Below, piece by piece: positions 26,192-35,118 of a stretch of 64,000 nt of DNA. Location of the stretch: positions 56,736 through 120,735 of the forward strand of contig MGTU01000007.1 of assembly GCA_001799615.1 (NCBI GenBank), given 5' to 3'. The stretch comes from Elusimicrobia bacterium GWA2_61_42 (GTDB taxonomy: Bacteria > Elusimicrobiota > Elusimicrobia > Elusimicrobiales > UBA9959). Position 1 is the first letter of the stretch; each line of letters begins with the position of its first letter. The notes beneath the pieces were generated by a model, which made no database searches, was not told where the DNA came from, and was given only the letters and a program-made list of their open reading frames with translations. The translations under genes and the position numbers were made by a program.

Positions 26192-27343
26192 ATGAAAATA
26201 GGCGAAGCGACACGTTGCGGTCTGCAGGCAGGAGCTCCGTCTTGGGGCCGGCGGACGGCGCCGAACGGGGTCAGCGCCGCGCGCGCCGCCGTTTTCCTGG
26301 CCGCCGCCCTTCTGGCCTGCCCCGCCGCGGCCCAGCAGAAAACTTCTTTTCCCTCCTTTGAAATTTCAAGCGGTACCCCGCTTTTCTCCCAGGCGGCCGC
26401 CACCGGAGTGGTGGTGGGGCAGGGCGGGAATTTCTCCGTGGCCCTGGAAGACGGGCGCGCCCTCTGGTTCCTGAACAACGTTATGACCGGCGAGCGCAAG
26501 GCCGACGGCCAGGCGGCGGTGTGGGATATCGTGGACGGGGCGGCGGCGCTCTCGCCCAGCACCTCGCCCTGGGCCCAGCAGGGCGCTTTTAAGTACGTGG
26601 CGGACGAGAACAACCTGCCCCTGCCGCTGCTCTCGGGCGACCTCGGGGAATACAGCCAGGTGCGCAAATTCTGGCCCCGTTCCGGTTTCTGCTCTGGCGG
26701 CAAGTGCCGCGTGTTTTACTCCATAATGAATAATTACGGCCCGGGGCCTTACGATTTCTTCCGCGTCGGCCAGGGGGTCGCCTGGGCCGATAGCCCCGCC
26801 GGGCCTTACCAGAAAGCCCGCTCCGGCAGCCGTTACGGTTTTTGGAACGACATAGAGCCCGCCTTCGGGTCGGCGCTGCTGGCGGACGAGGACGGCTGGC
26901 TCTATGTTTACGGCCGCGCGCCCGCGGCCCCCGGCGAGTATGGGGTGGCCCTGGCGCGGGTGCGGCCGGGCGAAATGCTCAGCCCCGAGAAATATTCTTA
27001 TTACAGTCTGGAGGCCGCCTCCGGCCCGTGGACTTCGGACCTGGCCGAAGCCTCCCAGGTGCTCGGCGGACTGCCGGAGGATTTCTCGGTCTCCTATAAC
27101 GAGTTTACCAAGAGCTACCTGGCCGTGTACCTGGACGAAGATTCAGGAGTGGCCGCAGCGCGCCAGGCCCGCTACCCGTGGGGGCCCTGGGGCGAACCCG
27201 CGCGCCTGCTGGCCTGCGCCAAGGAAGATTACTGTTATGGCGCCCGGGAACAGGCCGCCTTCGCCCGGGAGGGCGGAAAAAAGATCTACATAACGGTAGA
27301 GAAGAAGAATGCGCCTTATCTTTACGAGATCAGGTTCAAATAG
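26192..27343 (+). CDS. Exported DUF4185-like beta-propeller protein
   Basis: 383 residues. A long N-region precedes a hydrophobic signal (VFLAAALLACPAAAQQ), so translation may start later than the ATG at 26192. The mature part has spaced WADSPAGPYQKA, WNDIEPAFGSALLADEDGWLYVYG and SVSYNEFTKSYLAVYLDED-type blades, resembling DUF4185 and related five-bladed glycoside-hydrolase-like propellers. I see no certain catalytic acids. The stop codon overlaps the Shine-Dalgarno of butyrate kinase, so it is cotranscribed with energy genes although its job appears extracellular. Polysaccharide binding or cleavage is a guess. Confidence 0.6.
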   Translation: MKIGEATRCGLQAGAPSWGRRTAPNGVSAARAAVFLAAALLACPAAAQQKTSFPSFEISSGTPLFSQAAATGVVVGQGGNFSVALEDGRALWFLNNVMTGERKADGQAAVWDIVDGAAALSPSTSPWAQQGAFKYVADENNLPLPLLSGDLGEYSQVRKFWPRSGFCSGGKCRVFYSIMNNYGPGPYDFFRVGQGVAWADSPAGPYQKARSGSRYGFWNDIEPAFGSALLADEDGWLYVYGRAPAAPGEYGVALARVRPGEMLSPEKYSYYSLEAASGPWTSDLAEASQVLGGLPEDFSVSYNEFTKSYLAVYLDEDSGVAAARQARYPWGPWGEPARLLACAKEDYCYGAREQAAFAREGGKKIYITVEKKNAPYLYEIRFK

Positions 27344-27351
27344 GGGAGAAC

Positions 27352-28470
27352 ATGGCCGATTACAACATACTCGTGATAAATCCCGGTTCCACCTCGGACG
27401 AGGTGAGCTACTTCAGGGGAGAGACGGAAGTTTTTCACAAGACGGTGCGGTACAGCCCCGAAGATCTCAAGCAGTATGAGCGGGAGAAGATCACCGCCCA
27501 GTTCGACCTGCGCCGGCGCATGGCCCTGGAGGCCCTGAAAGAACACGGCGTGGACGTTAAAGAACTGCACGCCGTAATAGGCCGCGGCGGCCTGGTGAAG
27601 CCCATCGAGGGCGGCGTCTACGAGGTGGACGACACGCTGCTCCGGGACCTGAGAGAAGGCGTACTGGGGGACCATTCCTCCAACCTGGGCGGCATCATAG
27701 CGCACGACATCGCCGTCGCTAACGGCCTGAAGGCTTTCATCGCGGACCCCGTGGTGGTCGACGAGATGCTGCCGCTGGCCCGGTACTCCGGCATGCCCGA
27801 GAACCCGCGCATCTCCATTTTTCACGCCCTCAACCAGAAACGCGTGGGCCGCCACGCGGCCAAGCAGCTCGGCCGCCCGTACGAGGAATGCCGCCTGATA
27901 GTAATGCACGGCGGGGGCGGCATCTCCGTGGGAGCGCACATGGGCGGGCGCGTGATAGACGTGAACAACGCCTTGAACGGGGACGGCCCTTTCACCCCGC
28001 AGCGCTCCGGCGGCGTGCCCGCCGGCGGCCTGGTGAATATGTGCTTCAGCGGCAAGTACACCAAGCAGGATATGCTGCTCAAACTCAAGGGCCAGGGCGG
28101 CCTGGTGGCCTATACCGGCACCTCCGACTGCATCGCGCTGGAGAAATACATCCTTACCGGCGAGATCAAGCCCGGCTGCGGCCTGGATCCCGACAAGGTC
28201 ACCCGCGACGAGGCGAGGGAAGCGGTGGACGCCATGGGCTACCAGATCTGCAAGGAGATAGGCGGCATGGCGACGGTGCTGGAGGGCAAGGTGGACGCGA
28301 TAGTGCTCACCGGGGGCCTGGCCTACGACAAGGTGCTGGTGCCGGAGATAAAAAGGCGGGTGTCCTGGATAGCCCAGGTGCTCTCCTACCCCGGCGGCGA
28401 CGAGATGACGGCGCTGCGCACCGCGGCGGAAATCGCCCTGCGGCACCCGGCCATGATAAAGAAATATTGA
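27352..28470 (+). CDS. buk: Butyrate kinase
   Basis: 372-residue ASKHA-fold kinase that transfers phosphate from butyryl-phosphate (or a related short or branched acyl-phosphate) to ADP. It has the phosphate-1 motif ILVINPGSTSDEVSYF, HGGGGISVGAHMGGRVIDVNN, the substrate segment GDGPFTPQRSGGVPAGGL, and an adenosine motif VLTGGLAYDKV, all as in Buk. The start at 27352 has GGGGAGA 2-8 nt upstream; reading frames starting earlier run into the previous gene. It is followed by ptb, giving the Ptb-Buk route to ATP from butyryl-CoA or isobutyryl/isovaleryl-CoA. Butyryl-CoA-forming genes are not in the window. Confidence 0.95.
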   Translation: MADYNILVINPGSTSDEVSYFRGETEVFHKTVRYSPEDLKQYEREKITAQFDLRRRMALEALKEHGVDVKELHAVIGRGGLVKPIEGGVYEVDDTLLRDLREGVLGDHSSNLGGIIAHDIAVANGLKAFIADPVVVDEMLPLARYSGMPENPRISIFHALNQKRVGRHAAKQLGRPYEECRLIVMHGGGGISVGAHMGGRVIDVNNALNGDGPFTPQRSGGVPAGGLVNMCFSGKYTKQDMLLKLKGQGGLVAYTGTSDCIALEKYILTGEIKPGCGLDPDKVTRDEAREAVDAMGYQICKEIGGMATVLEGKVDAIVLTGGLAYDKVLVPEIKRRVSWIAQVLSYPGGDEMTALRTAAEIALRHPAMIKKY

Positions 28471-28503
28471 ATTTTCGGTCAAATCAAAACACCGGAGGAA
28501 ATG

Positions 28504-29430
28504 ATGAAATTCAAGAACTTTGACGAACTTCTGGCGCTGGTAAAGGGCAAAACCAACCGCATCGTAGTGCCCGGGGCCAACAACGACGAGGTGCTGACCG
28601 CCTGCAAGCTGGGCGTGGACAACAGGATTATTTCCGGCGGCATACTGATCGGGCCGAAAGCCCAGGTGGAGGCCATGGCCGCCAAGGTCGGCCTGAAACT
28701 GGACGTCTTCGAGATAGTGGACAAGTCGGACTACGCCGAGATGTGCAACCTGGCCGTGGACCTCGTGAAAGCCGGCAAGGGCGACTTCCTGGTAAAAGGC
28801 CTGGTAGACACCAAGTTCTACATGAAGGCCATCCTGCGCAAGGAAGTGGGCGCGGTCGCCGAAGGCACCGTGCTCAGCCACTTCGTGCTGTTCGAGCTGG
28901 CCAACTATCACAAACTTTTCGCCGTGACCGACGCGGCCATCATGATAAACCCCACGCTGGAACAGAAGGCCAAGATCACCCGCAACGCCGTGGACATGAT
29001 GCGCATGCTGGGCGTAGAGACCCCCAAGGTGGCGGTGGTCTGCCCGGTGGAAAAGGTGAACCCCAATATCCCCAGCACCCTGGACGCCGACGCCCTGGTG
29101 AAGATGAACAAGGCCGGGGAACTCAAGAACTGCGTGGTGGAAGGCCCTTACGACGTCTACATCGCCTTCTCCAAGGAACTGGGCGCCGAAAAAGGCATAA
29201 CGGGCGTGGTGCCCGGCGAGACCGACATCGCCCTGTTCCCCAACCTGGATTCCGGCAACCCGGTCTACAAGTGCCTGTCCTTCTTCGGCGCCGGCATGAA
29301 GTCCGCCACGCTGCTGGCCGGCTCCAATATCCCGGTGATCCTGCCGTCCAGGACGGACACCCCGATGACCAAACTGCATTCTATCGCCCTGGCCTGTTAC
29401 CTGAAGGATAAGGCGAAGGTCGTCGCATAA
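28504..29430 (+). CDS. ptb: Phosphate butyryltransferase
   Basis: About 308 residues. The protein belongs to the phosphate acetyl/butyryltransferase family: KGLVDTKFYMKAILRK, EGTVLSHFVLFEL, VTDAAIMINPTLEQKAKI and the ending GSNIPVILPSRTDTPMTKLHSIALAC fit Ptb. It converts butyryl-CoA plus phosphate to butyryl-phosphate and CoA. Two ATGs stand in tandem at 28501 and 28504; the second is better spaced from GGAGGA. It is 30 nt after buk. The usual clostridial order is ptb-buk, so the order here is reversed. Confidence 0.94.
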   Translation: MKFKNFDELLALVKGKTNRIVVPGANNDEVLTACKLGVDNRIISGGILIGPKAQVEAMAAKVGLKLDVFEIVDKSDYAEMCNLAVDLVKAGKGDFLVKGLVDTKFYMKAILRKEVGAVAEGTVLSHFVLFELANYHKLFAVTDAAIMINPTLEQKAKITRNAVDMMRMLGVETPKVAVVCPVEKVNPNIPSTLDADALVKMNKAGELKNCVVEGPYDVYIAFSKELGAEKGITGVVPGETDIALFPNLDSGNPVYKCLSFFGAGMKSATLLAGSNIPVILPSRTDTPMTKLHSIALACYLKDKAKVVA

Positions 29431-29461
29431 CAGCATTGAACGGACATAAAGGAGACATAAT

Positions 29462-29950
29462 ATGGGATGGAATTTCATAAAGAAGCTCGTAGGCAAGGAA
29501 GAGGAAAAAGAAAAGAAAGCGCACCCCGGGCAGGCGCAGCACGCGGCTCCGGCCCCCGAGGCCCCGGCCCCGAAGGCTCCCGCGGCCGCGCCCAAAGCGG
29601 CGGCCCCCAAAGCCGCGGCGCCCGCGCGCGAAAAAGCGCCCTCCGAGAAGACGGACGACGAGCTGGCCGCGGAGCTGGATAAAATCTCGCCCCAGATCCT
29701 GGCGCAGGCCAAGGACCCGCAGATGCGCGCCCTCATCATCGGCATCTACCGCAAGATGCTGGTGGACAAGGTCGACATCAACGACGACCGGGAAGTGAAG
29801 AAGTGGATGAAGAAGCATCCCGAAGTTCTGCAGGGCGGGGACACCGTGAAGGTTGAAACGGTCCGCCGCGAAGACCCCAAGGTGGGGCGCAACGACGCCT
29901 GCCCCTGCGGTTCCGGCAAGAAATACAAGAAGTGCTGCGCCGGCAAGTAA
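29462..29950 (+). CDS. SEC-C motif protein with Ala/Pro/Lys linker
   Basis: 162 residues. A short N-terminal amphipathic head ([16 protein letters not shown]) is followed by an Ala-Pro-Lys low-complexity linker (about 20-60). A helical middle comes next, and then the zinc-binding SEC-C motif [18 protein letters not shown] at the extreme C-terminus. The motif is the SecA C-terminal zinc finger that binds SecB or ribosome, but here SecA is absent. It follows ptb by 31 nt and precedes a terminator. Its role is unknown; a protein-export or ribosome-adaptor function is an inference from the motif. Confidence 0.82.
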   Translation: MGWNFIKKLVGKEEEKEKKAHPGQAQHAAPAPEAPAPKAPAAAPKAAAPKAAAPAREKAPSEKTDDELAAELDKISPQILAQAKDPQMRALIIGIYRKMLVDKVDINDDREVKKWMKKHPEVLQGGDTVKVETVRREDPKVGRNDACPCGSGKKYKKCCAGK

Positions 29951-29969
29951 AAGCCGCCGTCAGAAATAA

Positions 29970-30001
29970 AAAAACCCCGGGTCAAGCCGGGGGTTTTTTA
30001 T
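29970..30001. terminator. Bidirectional intrinsic terminator
   Basis: CCCCGG (29975-29980)/CCGGGG (29987-29992) with A and T tracts on the two sides, between convergent genes. Confidence 0.85.
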
Positions 30002-30013
30002 TTGTCCGTTTTT

Positions 30014-30859
30014 CTAGTTCCAGGAAACCGTGGGGGTTTCGGAGAGCTGCACCGGGGCGATGTCGCCGGTCAGGGCTTTTTCCTGGGCGGTCAGGTCTTT
30101 GAAATTGCCCAGCCCGTCCACGTTGTAGGTCAGGGTGCCGCCGTTGGTGGCGAAAGGCGTGGAGCGGATCCAGTTAAGCGAGGCCTGCAAAGCCGCCACG
30201 GGGTTCATCTTGGTCCCGATGTTCATCGGGTCGGACATCTTTACCGCCAGGTCGAACTTCCAGCCCCATTTAATATTGACGCTGACGGGCTGCACCGTGA
30301 AGTTGGTGATATAGCGGCCGTGCACCTGGGTGTCCTTGACCTCTTCGGTAACGGCGTTGCCGGTGGCCTGCGCCACGTAGTTGTCCAGGCGGCCTTTGCC
30401 GCTGTAGTCTTCGGTGCCGCCGTAGAAGAAAGAGATCTTATACTTCACGTCGATGACGTCTATGCCCATCAGGTTGGTGACCGTGTACCGGTAAACCATT
30501 TCCTTGGGGCCTTTCCATTCGGCGATATTGCCCCAGTTGAAGGAGAAGCCGGGGATGGCGCTGGCGTAAGCCGAAGAGTAGGAGCCGCTGGGGGCCCCGC
30601 TGTTGATCACGCTCCAGGCGGCCATGCCGGCGTTCACTATGCCGCCCGCCGCGCCGCTCTTGTTCGCGCCTGAAAGGGACTGGGAGGAGGAAAGCGCGGG
30701 AGGGACGGCGGTTTTGCCGTTCTCTACGGCCGTCAGGGTCACGGCTTCGCCGGCCACGGTGAAATAGTCCTTGTCGGACAGCCTGGCTTCCTGGGCTGAA
30801 AGAAAGGGGGAAAAGGAAACGCAGAGGGCGGCTGCAGCAAGAAGTTTTATGTTTTTCAT
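30014..30859 (-). CDS. Exported protein, paralogue of the protein at 30957-31724
   Basis: 281 residues with a signal peptide (MKNIKLLAAAALCVSFSPFLSAQ). The second half shares two blocks with the next gene upstream: IPGFSFNWGNIAEW and GRYITNFTVQPVSVNIKWGW followed by SDPMNIGTKMNPVAALQASLNW. It ends with VSWN, where the paralogue ends VNWD. The blocks are beta-rich and hydrophobic-aromatic. I do not recognise a family. I start at the ATG at 30859, which has GGGAGA ahead; an upstream GTG is possible. It lies downstream of the M15-peptidase gene on the same strand. Confidence 0.75.
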   Translation of the reverse strand: MKNIKLLAAAALCVSFSPFLSAQEARLSDKDYFTVAGEAVTLTAVENGKTAVPPALSSSQSLSGANKSGAAGGIVNAGMAAWSVINSGAPSGSYSSAYASAIPGFSFNWGNIAEWKGPKEMVYRYTVTNLMGIDVIDVKYKISFFYGGTEDYSGKGRLDNYVAQATGNAVTEEVKDTQVHGRYITNFTVQPVSVNIKWGWKFDLAVKMSDPMNIGTKMNPVAALQASLNWIRSTPFATNGGTLTYNVDGLGNFKDLTAQEKALTGDIAPVQLSETPTVSWN

Positions 30860-30956
30860 TTTAGTGTCTCCCTTAAGTCTCGTCACATTAATAGTCTAGC
30901 CCATATAAAATAAAGCGCAAGGGCTGTAGGGCCCAGGCGGCGTCTGGGTACTGCGG

Positions 30957-31724
30957 CTAGTCCCAGTTCACGGCAGGCGGGAGTTCCCTGCTTTCTTCCA
31001 CGGGTACCGGCGAGACGCTGAGCGCGCCGGTGTTAAATTCGGTCAGCCTGCCCAGGCCGTCGACCGACAGCGACTCCAGGCCTATTTTAGGTTTGTCCTC
31101 AAGGGGCTTTGCGTACCGCCACTTCAGGTCGGCCTTCAGCCAGGCCACCGGCGCCGCCCCGGTGCCTACGTTCATGGGGTCGGAGATGGCGGTTTCCAGC
31201 GAAACCTTCCAGCCCCACTTGAGATCTATGCTCTGCGGCTTGACCGTAAAATTGGTTATATAATGCCCCTCGCGAAAGGGGGTCTTGGAGGCGGGGATAG
31301 CCCCGTGGAAAAAAGAGACCTCGTAAACGATGTCCACGGCGCGGCCCTGCAGTTTGGTGTCTATGGCAAAACGGTATTTCTTCGTGACCTTGCGCCAGCC
31401 CTGCAGGTCGCCCCAGTTGAACGAAAAGCTCGGGATGGCGCTGGCATAGGCCGTGGCCAGGTCGGCCGAGGGCCGGTTGTTTATTATTACTTTCCAGACC
31501 TTGGCTCCGGCTATAACTATCATGGCGGCCGGCACCACCAAAACCCTGTCGTCTTTAGCGGGGCCCGCGAAGAAGGCCCGCGCTTCGGCCGCGGTAAGGG
31601 GGGCGGAGGTTTCGCCTATAAGCTCGGTAGACTGCCGGGTGTCCTGGTCCGCGGCGGCCGGGAGGGCGGCGGAAGTCAGCAGGGAGAAGCCTAATAGTAT
31701 AAAGGAAAGGTTTTTTATAAGCAT
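30957..31724 (-). CDS. Exported protein, paralogue of the protein at 30014-30859
   Basis: 255 residues with a signal peptide ending near LPAAADQ. It carries AYASAIPSFSFNWGDLQGW and GHYITNFTVKPQSIDLKWGW, then SDPMNVGTGAAPVAWLKADLKW, closely matching its neighbour. The N-terminal halves differ. Tandem duplication of an exported domain is the simplest explanation. It starts 3 nt after the stop of the M15-type gene, so the two are translationally coupled. The second paralogue sits 97 nt further on, possibly with its own promoter. Confidence 0.75.
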   Translation of the reverse strand: MLIKNLSFILLGFSLLTSAALPAAADQDTRQSTELIGETSAPLTAAEARAFFAGPAKDDRVLVVPAAMIVIAGAKVWKVIINNRPSADLATAYASAIPSFSFNWGDLQGWRKVTKKYRFAIDTKLQGRAVDIVYEVSFFHGAIPASKTPFREGHYITNFTVKPQSIDLKWGWKVSLETAISDPMNVGTGAAPVAWLKADLKWRYAKPLEDKPKIGLESLSVDGLGRLTEFNTGALSVSPVPVEESRELPPAVNWD

Positions 31725-31727
31725 GGT

Positions 31728-32438
31728 TTACCAGTACCGCACCCGGCCCGCGTCCACGTGAATGAAACCGTCCGAAGGATAGTAGCCGACCCCGCCGGCC
31801 TTCAGGGCTTTGGCCGTGTTGCGCAAGGCCGAAGTCCTTACGCCCTCGATCTTTAAATCGGCGGCCCAGCCTTTCAGGTGCAGGCTGTTCGCGGCCACGC
31901 CGCCCGAGTTTTCCGACAGCGCGGCGTTGAGTTCGGGGCTGCGGTAGCCGCAGATGACCGTCACCGTCCTGTTGCCGTGTTTTTCCTGGATAGCGTCTAT
32001 GATCTCTATCAGCCTGGCGGGCACGTCTATTTCCCTGCCGGTAAGGCGGCAGCGGAAAAGATGCCTGATCGCGGCCAGCGCCTGCGGTACGTAGCGCCCG
32101 TCGGCGCCGCGGTAGCGGATTTCAAGGGTTTCCCGGTTCCACTGGTGGTAAAGTTTTACAACCCCGTCGCCGCCGAGGTTGACGGGGGCCGGTTCGCCGG
32201 CCAGGGCCTTCCCCAAGCTTTCCTGCGCCGCTTCGCGGTCCGCCAGGTAGAAAGCGGTTTCGCCTTCGTCCAGCGCTGAAAGTTCGGCCGCGGGCGCGGC
32301 CGGGACGAAAACGGAGCCCGTCTGGGCGGAGCGGAGGTCGCTTACGGTCAGCAGCACAAGGCCGAATTCCTGCGCGGCGGCCCGGCCGGCTATCGCCAGC
32401 AGCAGGGTCAGGGTTATCAAAAGGGCCTTGGTCTTCAT
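31728..32438 (-). CDS. Exported M15-type (DUF882/YcbK-like) peptidase
   Basis: 236 residues with a signal peptide. The C-terminal part has the YcbK/DUF882 pattern: TVICGYRSPELNAALSE, GGVAANSLHLKGWAADLKIEGV and GGVGYYPSDGFIHVDAGRVRYW. These hold the zinc ligands (H and D in SLHLKGWAADL, H in FIHVD) of the D,D-/L,D-peptidase-like M15 fold, so it should act on peptidoglycan peptides. The N-terminal half includes the KLYHQWNRETLEIRYRGADGRYV segment typical of the family. It is the first gene of the operon with the two exported paralogues. Confidence 0.85.
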   Translation of the reverse strand: MKTKALLITLTLLLAIAGRAAAQEFGLVLLTVSDLRSAQTGSVFVPAAPAAELSALDEGETAFYLADREAAQESLGKALAGEPAPVNLGGDGVVKLYHQWNRETLEIRYRGADGRYVPQALAAIRHLFRCRLTGREIDVPARLIEIIDAIQEKHGNRTVTVICGYRSPELNAALSENSGGVAANSLHLKGWAADLKIEGVRTSALRNTAKALKAGGVGYYPSDGFIHVDAGRVRYW

Positions 32439-32543
32439 AAAATTATCCGCTGCTATAGTTTAGCCGGCGTACAAGAATCTTCAAGCGCCTTTGTGCCCAG
32501 CCCGGGCAAGGCAATGGACCTACGCGCGTGGGCCCCCCGGCCC

Positions 32544-32572
32544 TTGACAAACGGCCGGCGGCACTCTATCCT
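32544..32572 (+). promoter_or_regulatory. Predicted sigma-70 promoter of the kinase at 32604
   Basis: Perfect TTGACA (32544-32549), 17-nt spacer, TATCCT (32567-32572). It predicts a leader of about 24 nt before the ATG, without an obvious Shine-Dalgarno. Confidence 0.72.
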
Positions 32573-32603
32573 ATCTTGTAGATAAGTGTGTCCTTCGCGA
32601 CTT

Positions 32604-35060
32604 ATGAGGAAAATACTTTCTGCCCTGCTTTTCTTTTCCCTGATCACGGGGGCTTTCGCCGCCCTGCCCCTGCTGGCTGAAGAAGCCGGCGTGCAGACCA
32701 CGGTGTCGGCGCCGGAGCCTGTGAACTCCGGCGGCACCCCCGCGCCCGCGGAGGGCCAGGCGCAGGGCAGGGACGATATGGCCGTTTTTGAGCGCAACGC
32801 CGCGCACCGCCCGCTGGTTTCGGCGGAGGCGCTGCTGCGCCTGCTGGGCGGCCTGCCTCCCGGGGAAGTCGAGCTGTTCAGGCAGAAGCATTGCGGCATT
32901 ATCACCGAGCTGGTGGACGCGCTGGAGCGCGCCGCCTCCGCCGGCCGGGTTAGCCGCGGGGACTACGACGGCTTTACTTCCCGCTTCGCGCAGTTCGAGA
33001 TCCCCACTATCCAGGCCATGACGGACGAGGGCCCGTCCGGCCGGAAAATGCGCACAAAGAAAAACCCTGTGGTCGCGCTGGTGGACGCGCGCATCGCCGC
33101 CAATTCCGGCGACCAGCAAAAGGCCGATGAAGCCATAGCGGCGGCCAGTTCGTCCTACCCGGAAAACCCCTCCGTGCAGACCGCGGCCGCCTCCTATTAT
33201 AACGAAACCAAAAATTACGCCAAGGCCGAGCAGACGGCCACGGACGCCATCGCGCTGGACTCCAGGTCCCCGGACGCCTATAAGGCCCGCGCGCTGGCCA
33301 GGGCCTCCCTGGAGGACCGCAAAGGGGCCATAGAAGACATAAAGAAAGCCATGGCTATAGATCCGCAGGACGAATCCGCCAGGCTGCTGTCCGCGCTGCT
33401 CGAAAGCCGCAAGGCCGTGCCCACGCTGAAATCCCTTTCCTCGGTAGAAGAGATAAAGCGCGCCCTGGGCGCTTCGGAAGACTCGCCGGAGGTGGTGAAC
33501 GGCGCCGCCGGGACGGCCGCCGGGACCCGCCAGCCGGCCGCCGCGCCCGCCTTGGACCTCGCGAGGGCGAAAGCCTATCTTAAGACGGCGGCGTCCAAGA
33601 ACCGCCTGGGAGATTACGAAGGCGCCGCGCGTTACGCGGGCCTGTCGATAGAAAAAGACCCGGGCGCGCTTGGCGCCTACCTGGAGAGGGCCAACGCCTA
33701 CAACTTCCTGGGCCGCTACGAAGACGCGGTGCGGGACGCCAGTTTCGTAATAGAAAAAGACCCGGCCAGCCTGCAGGCTTTCAACATGCGCGCCTGGGCG
33801 CTTAACCGTAAAGGCCAGGCCCGCGACGCTGAAACGGACGCCAGTCGCGCCATAGGGCTTAACCCGAATTTCGCCGACGCCTGGTTCAACCGGGCCCTGG
33901 CCTACGAAAAGCAGGGCGATTACCGGCGCATGCTGGAGGACTTCAAGCAGGCCGCCGCCCTCAGCGGCGCCTATTCCAGCCGCTACCAGGACGCGGTAGC
34001 CCAGTACGGCACGCGCGTGCCGGGTTTTGCCGGCCTGCCGGGAGCGGCGCGCACTGCCGCCGCGGCGGCCGGGGCCGGAGCCCCTGCCCGGTCCGGGCGC
34101 AACCCCATGCGGCGCTTTCTTATCACCCTTTTCCTGACGCTGACCGGCGGCGCGCTGGTGGCCATGGGCCTGATCCACGTGGTTTCCTCCAGGAGCGACG
34201 CTGAGGCGGCGCCCAAGGCCCGCATCACGCACCCGGACGTGCTTTCCCCGTCCGTCTACTACGAGGGCGTGGCCACCGGCAAATACAAGATCGAGCGCAA
34301 GCTGGGCGAGGGGGCGATGGGCGTGGTGTACGAGGCCACCGACCAGTCGCTGGGGCGCAAGGTGGCCATCAAAAAGATGGGCGACGAAATAAAAGTTAAT
34401 GAGCGGGAGAAGCAGCGGTTCCTGGAAGAGGCCCGCACGGTGGCCCTGCTGCACCATCCCAACATCGTGGAGATCTACACCATCTTCGAAGAGGAAGATA
34501 ATATTTACCTGGTGTTCGAGCACGTGGACGGGGCCACGCTGGACCGCGTCCTGGACAAGGAAGCCCGCCTGCCTTTCGAGCGCGCGCTCGAGATCTTCGG
34601 CCAGACGGCCGGGGCGCTGGCCTATGCCCACTCCAAGAACGTGATACACCGGGACCTGAAGCTTTCCAATATCATGCTCTCTTCGGAAGGCGGCATAAAG
34701 GTGATGGACTTCGGCCTGGCCCGCCGCGCCCTGGAATCCGCGGCCCGGTCCTCTAACAAGGAAGTGGTGGGCTCGCCGGCTTATATGGCCCCGGAGCAGG
34801 AGCTGGGCGCGGCCTCACCGGAATCGGACATTTATTCGCTGGGAGTCTGTCTCTACGAGGGGCTGACCGGGGTGCTTCCTTTCCAGGGGCCTGATTTCCA
34901 CCACCAGAAAACCCACAGTTCCTACCAGCGGATCTGCGACATCCTGCCCGGCCTGCCCAAGGGCCTGGACGCCGTGATGGCCAAGTGCCTCGCCCCGGCT
35001 CCGGAAGACCGTTTCCACAGCGCGGAGGAATTCCGCCGCGCCCTCGACGCGACAGTATAA
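32604..35060 (+). CDS. Membrane Ser/Thr protein kinase with exported TPR domain
   Basis: 818 residues. A signal peptide (MRKILSALLFFSLITGAFA) begins the protein. TPR repeats span about residues 165-500 (AEQTATDAIALDSRSPDAYKA, GRYEDAVRDASFVIEKDPA). A transmembrane helix follows (RFLITLFLTLTGGALVAMGLIHVV, near 510). The protein kinase domain is at the C-terminus: glycine loop LGEGAMGVVYEA, AIKKM lysine, HRDLKLSNIM, DFGLARR, and MAPEQE. The topology is the reverse of common PknB-type kinases, with the sensor segment first and the kinase last. I infer that the periplasmic TPR region reports a protein contact to the kinase. It is separated from a second kinase of like plan by marC on the other strand. 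Confidence 0.9.
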   Translation: MRKILSALLFFSLITGAFAALPLLAEEAGVQTTVSAPEPVNSGGTPAPAEGQAQGRDDMAVFERNAAHRPLVSAEALLRLLGGLPPGEVELFRQKHCGIITELVDALERAASAGRVSRGDYDGFTSRFAQFEIPTIQAMTDEGPSGRKMRTKKNPVVALVDARIAANSGDQQKADEAIAAASSSYPENPSVQTAAASYYNETKNYAKAEQTATDAIALDSRSPDAYKARALARASLEDRKGAIEDIKKAMAIDPQDESARLLSALLESRKAVPTLKSLSSVEEIKRALGASEDSPEVVNGAAGTAAGTRQPAAAPALDLARAKAYLKTAASKNRLGDYEGAARYAGLSIEKDPGALGAYLERANAYNFLGRYEDAVRDASFVIEKDPASLQAFNMRAWALNRKGQARDAETDASRAIGLNPNFADAWFNRALAYEKQGDYRRMLEDFKQAAALSGAYSSRYQDAVAQYGTRVPGFAGLPGAARTAAAAAGAGAPARSGRNPMRRFLITLFLTLTGGALVAMGLIHVVSSRSDAEAAPKARITHPDVLSPSVYYEGVATGKYKIERKLGEGAMGVVYEATDQSLGRKVAIKKMGDEIKVNEREKQRFLEEARTVALLHHPNIVEIYTIFEEEDNIYLVFEHVDGATLDRVLDKEARLPFERALEIFGQTAGALAYAHSKNVIHRDLKLSNIMLSSEGGIKVMDFGLARRALESAARSSNKEVVGSPAYMAPEQELGAASPESDIYSLGVCLYEGLTGVLPFQGPDFHHQKTHSSYQRICDILPGLPKGLDAVMAKCLAPAPEDRFHSAEEFRRALDATV

Positions 35061-35118
35061 AGAAGCGGCCGGCGTTCAGCGAAGGAAGCGATCCTGCGCG
35101 GAATGCCGGCTGGTTTGT

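Noticed and set aside
27178..27351. N-terminal extension of butyrate kinase
   Set aside because: It overlaps the end of the upstream gene in another frame, and the ATG at 27352 has a good Shine-Dalgarno and a normal Buk N-terminus.
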